Assembly (NCBI GenBank): GCA_036346405.1
Contig: CM070551.1
Span: forward strand, 58,174,488-58,238,487
Source: Phyllostachys edulis
Lineage: Eukaryota > Streptophyta > Magnoliopsida > Poales > Poaceae
DNA: 64,000 bases
Direction: 5' to 3'
Shown here: in pieces, positions 37,679 to 51,200 of the stretch
Numbering within the stretch: position 1 is the first letter of the stretch
Layout: the number at the start of each line of letters is the position of its first letter
Position numbers and translations under genes: made by a program
Notes under the pieces: model-generated
Database searches by the model: none
What the model saw: only the letters and a program-made list of their open reading frames with translations
Told to the model about the DNA's origin: nothing

Positions 37679-38396
37679 GTTAAGAAAAATCCCGCGCACT
37701 CTAAAAAAAATCCCACGGTCTCCCTCCAAGTACGGTAAGATATGTCGCCCGAGAAAAATATCTTCTAATTATCTCTTTGATTTTCTGTGCATGAAAGAAC
37801 ATGGGAAAATTAGTTTCTGTCGATTTTCTTGCAAGAAAGACATTTTTAGAGAATTCTTTCTAAGAATTTGGTCGGAATGTAAGGATTACAAAGTACTTTA
37901 GAACTACAGAAAATGTAATAAATAGCAATATACAAGTTTATGCAGAATTATCGCTATTCGAACAAACTACTTCGTGATATTCGATCTAAACATCTAAAAT
38001 AATACCAGTCAATACTTTTGAATCCAAAAAGCGTACAAAATGGATGTGTATTGACTTGAAAAAATGGATTTTGGATTGGATCAGCTGGGAGAATGACCAT
38101 ATTTTGCTGGTGTATTTTGCATATATTGGCATACTCAATTTACATCAATTTTGCAATAGTAATACTTGTGGCAATCAGGCATTTCTATTTTACATCAATC
38201 CAGGGCCACTTGTCTGTGATACACTGAGATTATTTTCCAATTAGCAAGATCCTTGTAGTGTTACTGATTAATTTTATTTGAGCCATGACACTCATTACTA
38301 TAACAAGATACGAAACATGTTTTTTTTTCTCTTCGTGAAATTAGGCACGAAACCTGTTAGACTACAAAAGGCTGGAGACATGCCTCGGTCTCTAAA
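37679..38396. other. AT-rich unidentified piece of unit C, also in D, E and F
   Basis: From gttaagaaaaatcccgcgc to caaaaggctggagacatg. Copies lie at 42047-42765, 46437-47156 and 50812-51551. A short open frame (about 60-66 codons from near 38044) is conserved among copies, but it resembles no protein I know and F breaks it. In F this piece runs straight into the receptor kinase promoter, so it may derive from that gene's original upstream region. Confidence 0.55.
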
Positions 38397-39115
38397 CCAA
38401 AATTAATCATGCTAAACAAGCATACAAGCTATATACCATGGCATCAATCAAAAGCTAGCAACAACAAAAGGGGTAATAAGCAAAGCTTCATGAAACTACA
38501 ATTGAAGCATTAAAGCTATATTACAACTTAACACATCATTTTTTTCATATGAATGCAATATGATACACTGCATGAGATGCAAGAAAAAGCAATAAAAGCC
38601 AAAGAAACTACTTGTTGAAGAAAAGATAAAAAAGGGTCAACTCCCCCTCAAACCAGCCTATAAGAGTAAACTACCCCCAACTCGCACCTCTAGGAGACAA
38701 ACCTAGTGGGATCTAAGGGCTTTGTAAGGATATCTGCTAATTGAGTCTCGGACTCCACAAACTCTAGCGCAATGTTTCTCATCTCAACATGGTCACTAAG
38801 GAAATGAAACATGATATCTATGTGCTTGATTCTACAGTGTTGCACTATGTTTTTAGCAATGTTAATGGCACTTGTGTATTGTGTTGTTAGATAGAAGAAG
38901 AACACTATCAAATACTAATCCATAGTCCTCAAGAGTAGAGGCCATCCACAGAATTTGGCTACAATAGCGAGCAAGAGCTACATACTCAGCTCAGTAATGG
39001 CTTTTGCAACAGAGGATTATTTTCTAAATGACCAAGAGATAAGAGAAATCCCTAAGAAATGACAAGTGTCTGAAGTTTTCTCCCTATCAAGTCTACAACC
39101 AGCAAAATTAGAATC
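38397..39115 (-). pseudogene. copia RNase H fragment in unit C
   Basis: The minus strand reads TSAINIAKNIVQHC, then HIDIMFHFLSDHVEM and ADILTKPLDPTRFVS, then a stop. The same region as 16230-16387 plus 27517-28035 of the older copia, without the younger insertion. The stop after TRFVS is shared by units D and E, so the fragment was dead before it was multiplied. Confidence 0.85.
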
Positions 39116-39447
39116 AATTGGTATAGCAGTTTTGTCGATGAATTACTATCGATCTTATGGAGTAAGTATTAGGGATACGACTCTCGAAATCATGCAAGAA
39201 GAGACAAGGGCTTTTTTAGATAGGTTCAGGCCTTCTCTGGATAGAATAATAACCCTACTCCTATATTTGTTGTATTGGATGAGATTATAAAGCACAACAA
39301 GCCACCGAAACTAAGTTTAATGGCTTCTGTCTATGTTGAACCTTTTGTTCCTCTCTCCCTCTGTCTGCTGGCACCGCCCGTTATAAAGTGTTTGAAGGGG
39401 TGACAATTGTTGTGCATCAGGAGATGCCTTGATGGTTCCTTGAATAC
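39116..39447. other. Unidentified 330-bp piece at the end of unit C
   Basis: Begins ggtatagcagttttgtcgatg and continues the plus-strand frame YYRSYGVSIRDTTLEIMQEE for some 50 codons. It is repeated in D (43482-43814) and E (47874-48206, with a 2-bp loss that breaks the frame). It looks protein-like but I do not recognise it. Organellar origin is possible and untested. Confidence 0.4.
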
Positions 39448-41201
39448 GCACGCTGATGAAGGTTATTATCAATGAGACATCCTCCCTACACGTCAGGAGG
39501 CGCCTTGATGGTTGCTTGAATACGCGGTTATTGCTAGAGACAGAGAGAAGTACATATGGTTATGTGAGAAATATACGTGCACGTGTATTAACTACCACAC
39601 ATAAGCAAGCGTAGTGTGTAGTGGTCCCTAGTCGATTATGTTCATATGTTTGTTGGTTTTATCGACCATAGGGTGGTTGTGACTTGACCTGGTCGTAACA
39701 GACCCTACGACCATAGGTTGGCTGTAAACCTGAACTACTCGTAACATTCCCTGGTTATTGCAGGTATCACCGACCAAGGGTATATTCGAGACCTATTTAG
39801 AATACCATTATCTATAATGAATATTATAGATAAATACCTTTATTAAATGAGGATTATTCAATACTCGTCAAGTTTCATGAAGTTTCTTGGAGTTTTAGTT
39901 GCACAAAAGTTTCATGGAGGTTTGAGATTTCTAGTTTTATATTTCAAAGGTTTGAGAAATTGAAACTTCAAGTTTAAATGGTGAGTTTCAGCTTTCAGAA
40001 ACTGAAACATAGAGTTTCAAGCAAGTTTCAAATATGAAACTTAGAGTTTCAGTACGTTCCAAATACAAAACTTAATGTTTCTCCGATTTTCAAATCTACA
40101 ACATCAATTTCAAGCGAAACACCAAGTTTCACAAGAAGATGTAGCTTCTCTGAAAGTTCAAGGTGCGTGTGTGCTTCAATTTTCAGAAAACTGAAACTTC
40201 ATGTTTCATACAACTTTGAAGTTTCGAAAAAGAAAACTTCACTGGAACGTCAAGTTTCATCTGAGTTTCAAGTTCTTCACAAAACTGAAACTTCATTGAA
40301 ACTTGAATACTCAAAGCTATGTTTCAAATTTCAAAACTAGAACTTCAAATTTGAAACATGAGTTTCATGTTCTAAAATTTAAACTTTGAGATTCAAACGT
40401 GAGTTTCAACCAAGTTTCGGACACAAAAAAAAGATGTAAAACAAGTTTAAGCATGTTATATCTGAGTTTCATAAGAAATCATAGAAAGTTCCAAGCAAAT
40501 TTCAGAAAGTTCGGCAACACTACATTTTTTTTTGCAAGTTTCAGACCTATTTTATAACAAAATCGCGAGCCACAGGCCCACGCCTGCTGTGCCCTCACCG
40601 ATCGGGGCTCGCTCGCCACTACGCCACTGGCTGCCATGGCACCTTGTCGCTCGCCGCTCGCCCACTGCCTTTGTTGATCTGCCACTCATAGTCATAGTAG
40701 TGTTGCCGCCGGGTCCAATCAAGCCGCGGTCTACATCGCTCAGGCGCTTTGCCGTTAGGGGTGACTGATCCAGTAGCCGCCTACTCACTCATGCTAGCCA
40801 ACACCACCAAGCCTAGAGAGAAGTATACAAGGTCAATGGAGGTAGCTCGACGATAAGATCTACCATCGCAGCGGAGAATCGGTGACATTGCTCGAGGATG
40901 GAGATAGGGAGGACGGATCGATGGATCGGCATGGGATTTGTGGAATTGCAGGGGGGAGAGAGAGAGGATGGGAGGCTCTGCCTCGAGGAGGCTGCTGTAA
41001 TGTGCGATGATCTAAGAGAGTAGTAGGGATTGAGTGGACGAGAGAAAGCGCGGAGTCTTGATTCCGTCTAATCGTCGGATCGGATGGTTACCGTCTATGC
41101 CGTTGCTAACGCCGGACGGTATACCGTGGGATAGATTTTTTGCTTTTTACGGACTCATAGTAATTCTTTATGACTTATGTACTTTATGTGTTTTAATAAT
41201 A

Positions 41202-41456
41202 CTCCTCCGTTCTTTTTACTTGACGTTTGTAACTTTTTGCGGTCAAACTTTCTAAAGTTTGACCACCAATAGATTTAAAACTATCTAGATTAACTATATA
41301 AAAATTATATCATTAGATTTGTTGTTAAAAATACTATCATAATATTATAATATTATTACTATATCTTAATGTAAAGTTATAAAAAGTAACGGTCAAAGCC
41401 GCATCTCGAAGACCGCAAAAAAGTCAAAAACGTCAAGTAAAAAAGAACGGAGGGAG
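41202..41456. mobile_element. Stowaway-like MITE, unit D
   Basis: 255 bp, TA-flanked, right end GGAGGGAG intact. It carries ttgttgtt and the extra aatattat otherwise seen only in unit B. Confidence 0.92.
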
Positions 41457-42765
41457 TACATTTCATACAAATAAAAGTTGGATGTTTTTGTCCGCTTTCC
41501 GGTGAAAATCAAACAATTATTCTGAAAAAAAAAATGGATTTCATTCTATACCAGTTTATATAAGAAACAGGCTGGGAACCACTTGAAATTCCGTAACTAT
41601 CCTCCGGCAATAATCAGCATGGAAGCAGAATTTGAAATCTTGTATATTTATGATTTAATTTAGATTAAAATTAATGACCTGGTGGATGAACTTTTATCAA
41701 TATTGCCATCTTTTTTGGAATTTTGTGTCCATGCATCTTTCAGGGTGTTATTAGGCGGAATGTGTAGCACTCATCTACCTAGTGGGAAAACAAAGACGAA
41801 GACCATCGCCAGAGAGGAAAACGCAGGCGAAGACTATGACTTCCAGAGAGGAAAATGGGCGCAAAGACTATGACTTGCAAAGAGGAAAGCAACATGGGAG
41901 GAAAGCAAGATGGAGACTTTGACCAGTAGAGTAATCTGACCTCATGATGCGTCTAAAGAACGTACAAAAAGAAGTGCATTAGATAGGAGTTCTTCCTAAC
42001 ACGCTCTCACTTCACACTATCACGTGACATTCCACTAGCTGTACTGTTAAGAAAAATCCCGCGCACTCTAAAAAAATCCCACGGTCTCCTCCAAGTACGG
42101 TAAGATATGTCGCCCGAGAAAAATATCTTCTAATTATCTCTTTGATTTTGTGTGCATGAAAGAACATGGGAAAATTAGTTTCTGTCGATTTTCTTGCAAG
42201 AAAGACATTTTTAGAGAATTCTTTCTAAGAATTTGGTCGGAATGTAAGGATTACAAAGTACTTTAGAACTAAAGAAAATGTAATAAATAGCAATATACAA
42301 GTTTATGCAGAATTATCGCTATTCGAACAAACTACTTCATGATATTCGATCTAAACATCTAAAATAATACCAGTCAATACTTTTGAATCCAAAAAGCGTA
42401 CAAAATGGATGTCTATTGACTTGAAAAAATGGATTTTGGATTGGATCAGCTGGGAGAATGACCATATTTTGCTGGTGTATTTTGCATATATTGGCATACT
42501 CAATTTACATCAATTTTGCAATAGTAATACTTGTGGCAATCAGGCATTTCTATTTTACATCAATCCAGGGCCACTTGTCTGTGATACACTGATATTATTT
42601 TCCAATTAGCAAGATCCTTGTAGTGTTACTGATTAATTTTATTTGAGCCATGACACTCATTACTATAACAAGATACGAAACATGTTTTTTTTTTCTCTTC
42701 GTGAAATTAGGCACGAAACCTGTTAGACTACAAAAGGCTGGAGACATGCCTTGGTCTCTAAAACA

Positions 42766-43481
42766 AAATTAATCATGCTAAACAAGCATACAAGCTATAT
42801 ACCATGGCATCAATCAAAAGCTAGCAACAACAAAAGGGGTAATAAGCAAAGCTTCATGAAGCTACAAGTTGAAGCATTAAAGCTATATTACAACTTAACA
42901 CATCATTTTTTTCATATGAATGCAATATGATACACTGCATGAGATGCAAGAAAAAGCAATAAAAGCCAAAGAAACTACTTGTTGAAGAAAAGATAAAAAA
43001 GGGTCAACTCCCCCTCAAACCAGCCTATAAGAGTAAACTACCCCCAACTCGCTCCTCTAGGAGACAAACCTAGTGGGATCTAAGGGCTTCGTAAGGATAT
43101 CTGCTAATTGAGTCTCGGACTCCACAAACTCTAGCGCAATGTTTCTCATCTCAACATGGTCACTAAGGAAATGAAACATGATATCTATGTGCTTGGTTCT
43201 GCAGTGTTGCACTATGTTTTTAGCAATGTTAATGGCACTTGTGTATTGTGTTGTTAGATAGAAGAAGAACACTATCAAATACTAATCCATAGTCCTCAAG
43301 AGTAGAGGCCATCCACAGAATTTGGCTACAATAGCGAGCAAGAGCTACATACTCAGCTCAGTAATGGCTTTTGCAACAGAGGATTATTTTCTAAATGACC
43401 AAGAGATAAGAGAAATCCCTAAGAAATGACAAGTGTCTGAAGTTTTCTCCCTATCAAGTCTACAACCAGCAAAATTAGAAT
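42766..43481 (-). pseudogene. copia RNase H fragment in unit D
   Basis: The same broken RNase H end as in unit C, with a few substitutions (for example HCRTKHID here, HCRIKHID in C) and the same terminal stop. Confidence 0.85.
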
Positions 43482-45598
43482 CAATTGGTATAGCAGTTTT
43501 GTCGATGAATTACTATCGATCTTATGGAGTAAGTATTAGGGATACGACTCTCGAAATCATGCAAGAAGAGACAAGGGCTTTTTTAGATAGGTTCAGGCCT
43601 TCTCTGGATAGAATAATAACCCTACTCCTATATTCGTTGTATTGGATGAGATTATAAAGCACAACAAGCCACCCAAACTAAGTTTAATGGCTTCTGTCTA
43701 TGTTGAAGCTTTTGTTCCTCTCTCCCTCTGTCTGCTGGCACCGCCCGTTATAAAGTGTTTGAAGGGGTGACAATTGTTGTGCATCAGGAGATGCCTTGAT
43801 GGTTCCTTGAATACGCACACTGATGAAGGTTATTATCAATGAGACATCCTCCCTACACGTCAGGAGGCGCCTTGATGGTTGCTTGAATACGCGGTTATTG
43901 CTAGAGACAGAGAGAAGTACATATGGTTATGTGAGAAATATACGTGCACGTGTATTAACTACCACACATAAGCAAGCGTAGTGTGTAGTGGTCCCTAGTC
44001 GATTATGTTCATATGTTTGTTGGTTTTATCGACCATAGGGTGGTTGTGACTTGACCTGGTCGTAACAGACCCTACGACCATAGGTTGGCTGTAAACCTGA
44101 ACTACTCGTAACATTCCCTGGTTATTGCAGGTATCACCGACCAAGGGTATATTCGAGACCTATTTAGAATACCATTATCTATAATGAATATTATAGATAA
44201 ATACCTTTATTAATTGAGGATTATTCAATACTCGTCAAGTTTCATGAAGTTTCATGGAGTTTTAGTTGCACAAAAGTTTCATGGAGGTTTGAGATTTCTA
44301 GTTTTATATTTCAAAGGTTTGAGAAATTGAAACTTCAAGTTTAAATGGCGAGTTTCAGCTTTCAGAAACTGAAACATAGAGTTTCAAGCAAGTTTCAAAT
44401 ATGAAACTTAGAGTTTCAGTACGTTCCAAATACAAAACTTAATGTTTCTCCGATTTTCAAATCTACAACATCAATTTCAAGCCGAAACACCAAGTTTCAC
44501 AGCAGTATGTAGCTTCTCTGAAAGTTCAAGGTACGTGTGTGCTTCAATTTTCAGAAAACTGAAACTTCATGTTTCATACAACTTTGAAGTTTCGAAAAAG
44601 AAAACTTCACTGGAACGTCAAGTTTCATCTGAGTTTCAAGTTCTTCACAAAAACTGAAACTTCATTGAAACTTGAATACTCAAAGCTATGTTTCAAATTT
44701 CAAAACTAGAACTTCAAATTTGAAACATGAGTTTCATGTTCTAAAATTTAAACTTTGAGATTCAAACGTGAGTTTCAACCAAGTTTCGGACAAAAAAAAA
44801 ATATAAGATGTAAAACAAGTTTAAGCATGTTATATCTGAGTTTCATAAGAAATCATAGAAAGTTCCAAGCAAATTTCAGAAAGTTCGGCAACACTACATT
44901 TTTTTTTTGCAAGTTTCAGACCTATTTTATAACAAAATCGCGAGCCACAGGCCCACAGTCGCCCGTTGCCCTCACCGATGGGGGCTCGCTCGCCACTACG
45001 CCACTGGCTGCCATGGCACCTTGTCGCTCGCCGCTCGCCCACTGCCTTTGTTGATCTGCCACTCATAGTCATAGTAGTGTTGCCGCCGGGTCCAATCAAG
45101 CCGCGGTCTACATCGCTCGTGCGCCTTGCCGTTAGGGGTGACCTGATCCAGCGCTGCCGCCCTCACTCATGCTAGCCAACACCACCAAGCCTAGAGAGGA
45201 AGTATACAAGGTCAATGGAGGTAGCTCGACGATAAGATCTACCACTGCAGGCGGAGAATCGGCTGACATTGCTCGAGGATGGAGATAGGGGAGGACGGAT
45301 CGATGGATCGGCATGGGGATTTGTGGAATTGCACGGGGAGAGAGAGAGAGGATGGGGAGGCTCTGCTCCCGAGGAGGGTGCACTGTAATGTGCGACTGAT
45401 CTAAGAGAGTAGTAGGGATTGAGTGGACAAGGGAGAGAAACGTGGGAGTGCTGATTCCGTCTAATGCGTCAGATCGGATGGTTACCGTCTATGCCGTTGC
45501 TAACGCCGGACGGTATACCGTGGGATAGATTTTTTTGCTTTTTTTACGGACTCATAGTAATTCTTTATGACTTATGTACTTTATGTGTTTTAATAATA

Positions 45599-45847
45599 CT
45601 CCCTCCGTTCTTTTTTACTTGACGTTTGTAACTTTTTGCGGTCAAACTTTCTAAAGTTTGACCACCAATAGATTTAAAACTATCTAGATTAACTATATAA
45701 AAATTATATCATTAGATTTGTCGTTAAAAATACTATCATAATATTATTACTATATCTTAATGTAAAGTTATAAAAAGTAACGGTCAAAGCCGCATCTCGA
45801 AGACCGCAAAAAAGTCAAAAACGTCAAGTAAAAAAGAACGGAGGGAG
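45599..45847. mobile_element. Stowaway-like MITE, unit E
   Basis: 249 bp with both termini intact (CTCCCTCCGTTC and GAACGGAGGGAG) and TA on both sides. It is the best-preserved copy. Confidence 0.93.
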
Positions 45848-47156
45848 TACATTTCATACAAATAAAAGTTGGATGTTTTTGTCCGCTTTCCGGTGAAAAT
45901 CAAACAATTATTCTGAAAAAAAAATGGATTTCATTCTATACCAGTTTATATAAGAAACAAGGTGGGAACCACTTGAAATTCGTAACCATCCTCCGGCAAG
46001 AATCAGCATGGAAGCAGAATTTGAAATCTTGTATATTTATGATTTAATTTAGATTAAAATGAATGACCTGGTGGATGAACTTTTATCAATATTGCCATCT
46101 TTTTTGGAATTTTTGTGTCCATGCATCTTTCAGGGTGTTATTAGGCGGAATGTGTAGCACTCATCTACCTAGTGGGAAAACAAAGACGAAGACCATCGCC
46201 AGAGAGGAAAACGCAGGCGAAGACTATGACTTCCAGAGAGGAAAATGGGCGCAAAGACTATGACTTGCAAAGAGGAAAGCAACATGGGAGGAAAGCAAGA
46301 TGGAGACTTTGACCAGTAGAGTAATCTGACCCTCATGATGCGTCTAAAGAACGTACAAAAAGAAGTGCATTAGATAGGAGTTCTTCCTAACACGCTCTCA
46401 CTTCACACTATCACGTGACATTCCACTAGCTGTACTGTTAAGAAAAATCCCGCGCACTCTAAAAAAAATCCCACGGTCTCCCTCCAAGTACGGTAAGATA
46501 TGTCGCCCGAGAAAAATATCTTCTAATTATCTCTTTGATTTTCTGTGCATGAAAGAACATGGGAAAATTAGTTTCTGTCGATTTTCTTGCAAGAAAGACA
46601 TTTTTAGAGAATTCTTTCTAAGAATTTGGTCGGAATGTAAGGATTACAAAGTACTTTAGAACTAAAGAAAATGTAATAAATAGCAATATACAAGTTTATG
46701 CAGAATTATCGCTATTCGAACAAACTACTTCATGATATTCGATCTAAACATCTAAAATAATACCAGTCAATACTTTTGAATCCAAAAAGCGTACAAAATG
46801 GATGTCTATTGACTTGAAAAAATGGATTTTGGATTGGATCAGCTGGGAGAATGACCATATTTTGCTGGTGTATTTTGCATATATTGGCATACTCAATTTA
46901 CATCAATTTTGCAATAGTAATACTTGTGGCAATCAGGCTTTTCTATTTTACATCAATCCAGGCCACTTGTCTGTGATACACTGAGATTATTTTCCAATTA
47001 GCAAGATCCTTGTAGTGTTACTTGATTAATTTTATTTGAGCCATGACACTCATTACTATAACAAGATACTGAAACATGTTTTTTTTTTTCTTCGTGAAAT
47101 TAGGCACGAAACCTGTTAGACTACAAAAATTTGGAGACATGCCTTGGTCTCTAAAA

Positions 47157-47873
47157 CAAAATTAATCATGCTAAACAAGCATACAAGCTATATACCATGG
47201 CATCAATCAAAAGCTAGCAACAACAAAAGGGGTAATAAGCAAAGCTTCATGAAGCTACAAGTTGAAGCATTAAAGCTATATTACAACTTAACACATCATT
47301 TTTTTCATATGAATGCAATATGATACACTGCATGAGATGCAAGAAAAAGCAATAAAAGCCAAAGAAATTACTTGTTGAAGAAAAGATAAAAAAAGGGTCA
47401 ACTCCCCCTCAAACCAGCCTATAAGAGTAAACTACCCCCAACTCGCTCCTCTAGGAGACAAACCTAGTGGGATCTAAGGGCTTCGTAAGGATATCTGCTA
47501 ATTGAGTCTCGGACTCCACAAACTCTAGCGCAATGTTTCTCATCTCAACATGGTCACTAAGGAAATGAAACATGATATCTATGTGCTTGGTTCTACAGTG
47601 TTGCACTATGTTTTTAGCAATGTTAATGGCACTTGTGTATTGTGTTGTTAGATAGAAGAAGAACACAATCAAATACTAATCCATAGTCCTCAAGAGTAGA
47701 GGCCATCCACAGAATTTGGCTACAATAGCGAGCAAGAGCTACATACTCAGCTCAGTAATGGATTTTGCAACAGAACATTATTTTCTAAATGACCAAGAGA
47801 TAAGAGAAATCCCTAAGAAATGACAAGTGTCTGAAGTTTTCTCCCTATCAAGTCTACAACCAGCAAAATTAGA
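47157..47873 (-). pseudogene. copia RNase H fragment in unit E
   Basis: Third array copy of the dead RNase H end, with the same TRFVS stop as C and D. Confidence 0.85.
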
Positions 47874-48214
47874 ATCAATTGGTATAGCAGTTTTGTCGAT
47901 GAATTACTATCGATCTTATGGAGTAAGTATTAGGGATACGACTCAAAATCATGCAAGAAGAGACAAGGGCTTTTTTAGATAGGTTCAGGCCTTCTCTGGA
48001 TAGAATAATAACCTTACTCCTATATTCGTTGTATTGGATGAGATTATAAAGCACAACAAGCCAACGAAACTAAGTTTAATGGCTTCTGTCTATGTTGAAC
48101 CTTTTGTTCCTCTCTCCCTCTGTCTGCTGGCACCGCCCGTTATAAAGTGTTTGAAGGGGTGACAATTGTTGTGCATCAGGAGATGCCTTGATGGTTCCTT
48201 GAAAACGCACGCTG

Positions 48215-51200
48215 ATGAAGGTTATTATCAGTGAGACATCCTCCCTACACGTCAGGAGGCGCCTTGATGGTTGCTTGAATACGCGGTTATTGCTAGAGAC
48301 AGAGAGAAGTACATATGGTTATGTGAGACATATACGTGCACGTGTATTAACTACCACACATAAGCAAGCGTAGTGTGTAGTGGTCCCTAGTCGATTATGT
48401 TCATATGTTTGTTGGTTTTATCGACCATAGGGTGGTTGTGACTTGACACGGTCGTAATGCACCCTACGACCATAGGTTGGCTGTAAACCTGAACTACTCG
48501 TAACATTCCCTGGTTATTGCAGGTATCACCGACCAAGGGTATATTCGAGACCTATTTAGAATACCATTATCTATAATGAATATTATAGATAAATACCTTT
48601 ATTAATTGAGGATTATTCAATACTCGTCAAGTTTCATGAAGTTTCATGGAGTTTTAGTTGCACAAAAGTTTCATGGAGGTTTGAGATTTCTAGTTTTATA
48701 TTTCAAAGGTTTGAGAAATTGAAACTTCAAGTTTAAATGGCGAGTTTCAGCTTTCAGAAACTGAAACATAGAGTTTCAAGCAAGTTTCAAATATGAAACT
48801 TAGAGTTTCAGTACGTTCCAAATACAAAACTTAATGTTTCTCCGATTTTCAAATCTACAACATCAATTTCAAGCCGAAACACCAAGTTTCACAGCAGTAT
48901 GTAGCTTCTCTGAAAGTTCAAGGTACGTGTGTGCTTCAATTTTCAGAAAACTGAAACTTCATGTTTCATACAACTTTGAAGTTTCGAAAAAGAAAACTTC
49001 ACTGGAACGTCAAGTTTCATCTGAGTTTCAAGTTCTTCACAAAAACTGAAACTTCATTGAAACTTGAATACTCAAAGCTATGTTTCAAATTTCAAAACTA
49101 GAACTTCAAATTTGAAACATGAGTTTCATGTTCTAAAATTTAAACTTTGAGATTCAAACGTGAGTTTCAACCAAGTTTCGGACAAAAAAAAAAAAGATGT
49201 AAAACAAGTTTAAGCATGTTATATCCGAGTTTCATAAGAAATCATAGAAAGTTCCAAGCAAATTTCGAAAGTTCGCAACACTACATTTTTTTTGCAAGTT
49301 TCGACCTATTTTATAACAAAATCGCGAGCCACAGCCCACATGCCTGCTGTTCTCACCGACGGGGCTCGCCGCCACTCACGCCATTTGGTCGCCATGGCAC
49401 CTTGTCGCCGCCGCCGCCCATCGCTTTGTTGATCTGCCACTCATAGTCATAGTAGTGTTGCCGCCGGGTCCAATCAAGCCGCGGTCTACATCGCTCGTGC
49501 GCCTTGCCGTTAGGGGTGACCTGATCCAGCGCTGCCGCCCTCACTCATGCTAGCCAACACCACCAAGCCTAGAGAGGAAGTATACAAGGTCAATGGAGGT
49601 AGCTCGACGATAAGATCTACCACTGCAGGCGGAGAATCGGCTGACATTGCTCGAGGATGGAGATAGGGGAGGACGGATCGATGGATCGGCATGGGGATTT
49701 GTGGAATTGCACGGGGAGAGAGAGAGAGGATGGGGAGGCTCTGCTCGAGGAGGGTGCATTGTAATGTGCGACTGATCTAAGAGAGTAGTAGGGATTGAGT
49801 GGACAAGGGAGAGAAACGTGGGAGTGCTGATTCCGTCTAATGCGTCAGATCGGATGGTTACCGTCTATGCCGTTGCTAACGCCGGACGGTATACCGTGGG
49901 ATAGATTTTTTTGCTTTTTTTACGGACTCATAGTAATTCTTTATGACTTATGTACTTTATGTGTTTTAATAATACTCCTCCGTTTTTTTACTTGACGTTT
50001 GTAACTTTTTGCGGTCAAACTTTCTAAAGTTTGACCACCAATAGATTTAAAACTATCTAGATTAACTATATAAAAATTATATCATTAGATTTGTCGTTAA
50101 AAATACTATCATAATATTATTACTATATCTTAATGTAAAGTTATAAAAAGTAACGGTCAAAGCCGCATCTCGAAGACCGCAAAAAAGTCAAAAACGTCAA
50201 GTAAAAAAGAACGGAGGGAGTACATTTCATACAAATAAAAGTTGGATGTTTTTGTCCGCTTTCCGGTGAAAATCAAACAATTATTCTGAAAAAAAAATGG
50301 ATTTCATTCTATACCAGTTTATATAAGAAACAGGCTGGGAACCACTTGAAATTCCGTAACCATCCTCCGGCAAGAATCAGCATGGAAGCAGAATTTGAAA
50401 TCTTGTATATTTATGATTTAATTTAGATTAAAATGAATGACCTGGTGGATGAACTTTTATCAATATTGCCATCTTTTTTGGAATTTTTGTGTCCATGCAT
50501 CTTTCAGGGTGTTATTAGGCGGAATGTGTAGCACTCATCTACCTAGTGGGAAAACAAAGACGAAGACCATCGCCAGAGAGGAAAACGCAGGCGAAGACTA
50601 TGACTTCCAGAGAGGAAAATGGGCGCAAAGACTATGACTTGCAAAGAGGAAAGCAACATGGGAGGAAAGCAAGATGGAGACTTTGACCAGTAGAGTAATC
50701 TGACCCTCATGATGCGTCTAAAGAACGTACAAAAAGAAGTGCATTAGATAGGAGTTCTTCCTAACACGCTCTCACTTCACACTATCACGTGACATTCCAC
50801 TAGCTGTACTGTTAAGAAAAATCCCGCGCACTCTAAAAAAATCCCACGGTCTCCTCCAAGTACGGTAAGATATGTCGCCCGAGAAAAATATCTTCTAATT
50901 ATCTCTTTGATTTTCTGTGCATGAAAGAACATGGGAAAATTAGTTTCTGTCGATTTTCTTGCAAGAAAGACATTTTTAGAGAATTCTTTCTAAGAATTTG
51001 GTCGGAATGTAAGGATTACAAAGTACTTTAGAACTAAAGAAAATGTAATAAATAGCAATATACAAGTTTATGCAGAATTATCGCTATTCGAACAAACTAC
51101 TTCATGATATTCGATCTAAACATCTAAAATAATACCAGTCAATACTTTTGAATCCAAAAAGCGTACAAAATGGATGTGTATTGACTTGAAAAATTGGATT

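Larger units (their letters stand above)
35082..39455. repeat. Tandem array unit C (4.4 kb)
   Basis: Entry segment, GTTTC-dense block (35495-36170), GC-rich segment (36190-36420), MITE, tail, then an extra 1.77 kb (37679-39447) not present in A or B: an AT-rich piece, a copia RNase H fragment and a 330-bp unidentified piece. It ends in gccttgatggttccttgaatacgcac, which resembles the unit's own start region. Confidence 0.92.
39456..43822. repeat. Tandem array unit D (4.4 kb)
   Basis: Nearly identical in order and sequence to unit C. GTTTC-dense block 39870-40550, GC-rich segment 40570-40800, AT-rich tail from 42047, copia fragment 42766-43481, 330-bp piece to 43814. Confidence 0.92.
43823..48214. 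repeat. Tandem array unit E (4.4 kb)
   Basis: Same layout as C and D. GTTTC-dense block 44235-44925, GC-rich segment 44940-45180, AT-rich tail from 46437, copia fragment 47157-47873, 330-bp piece to 48206. Confidence 0.92.
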
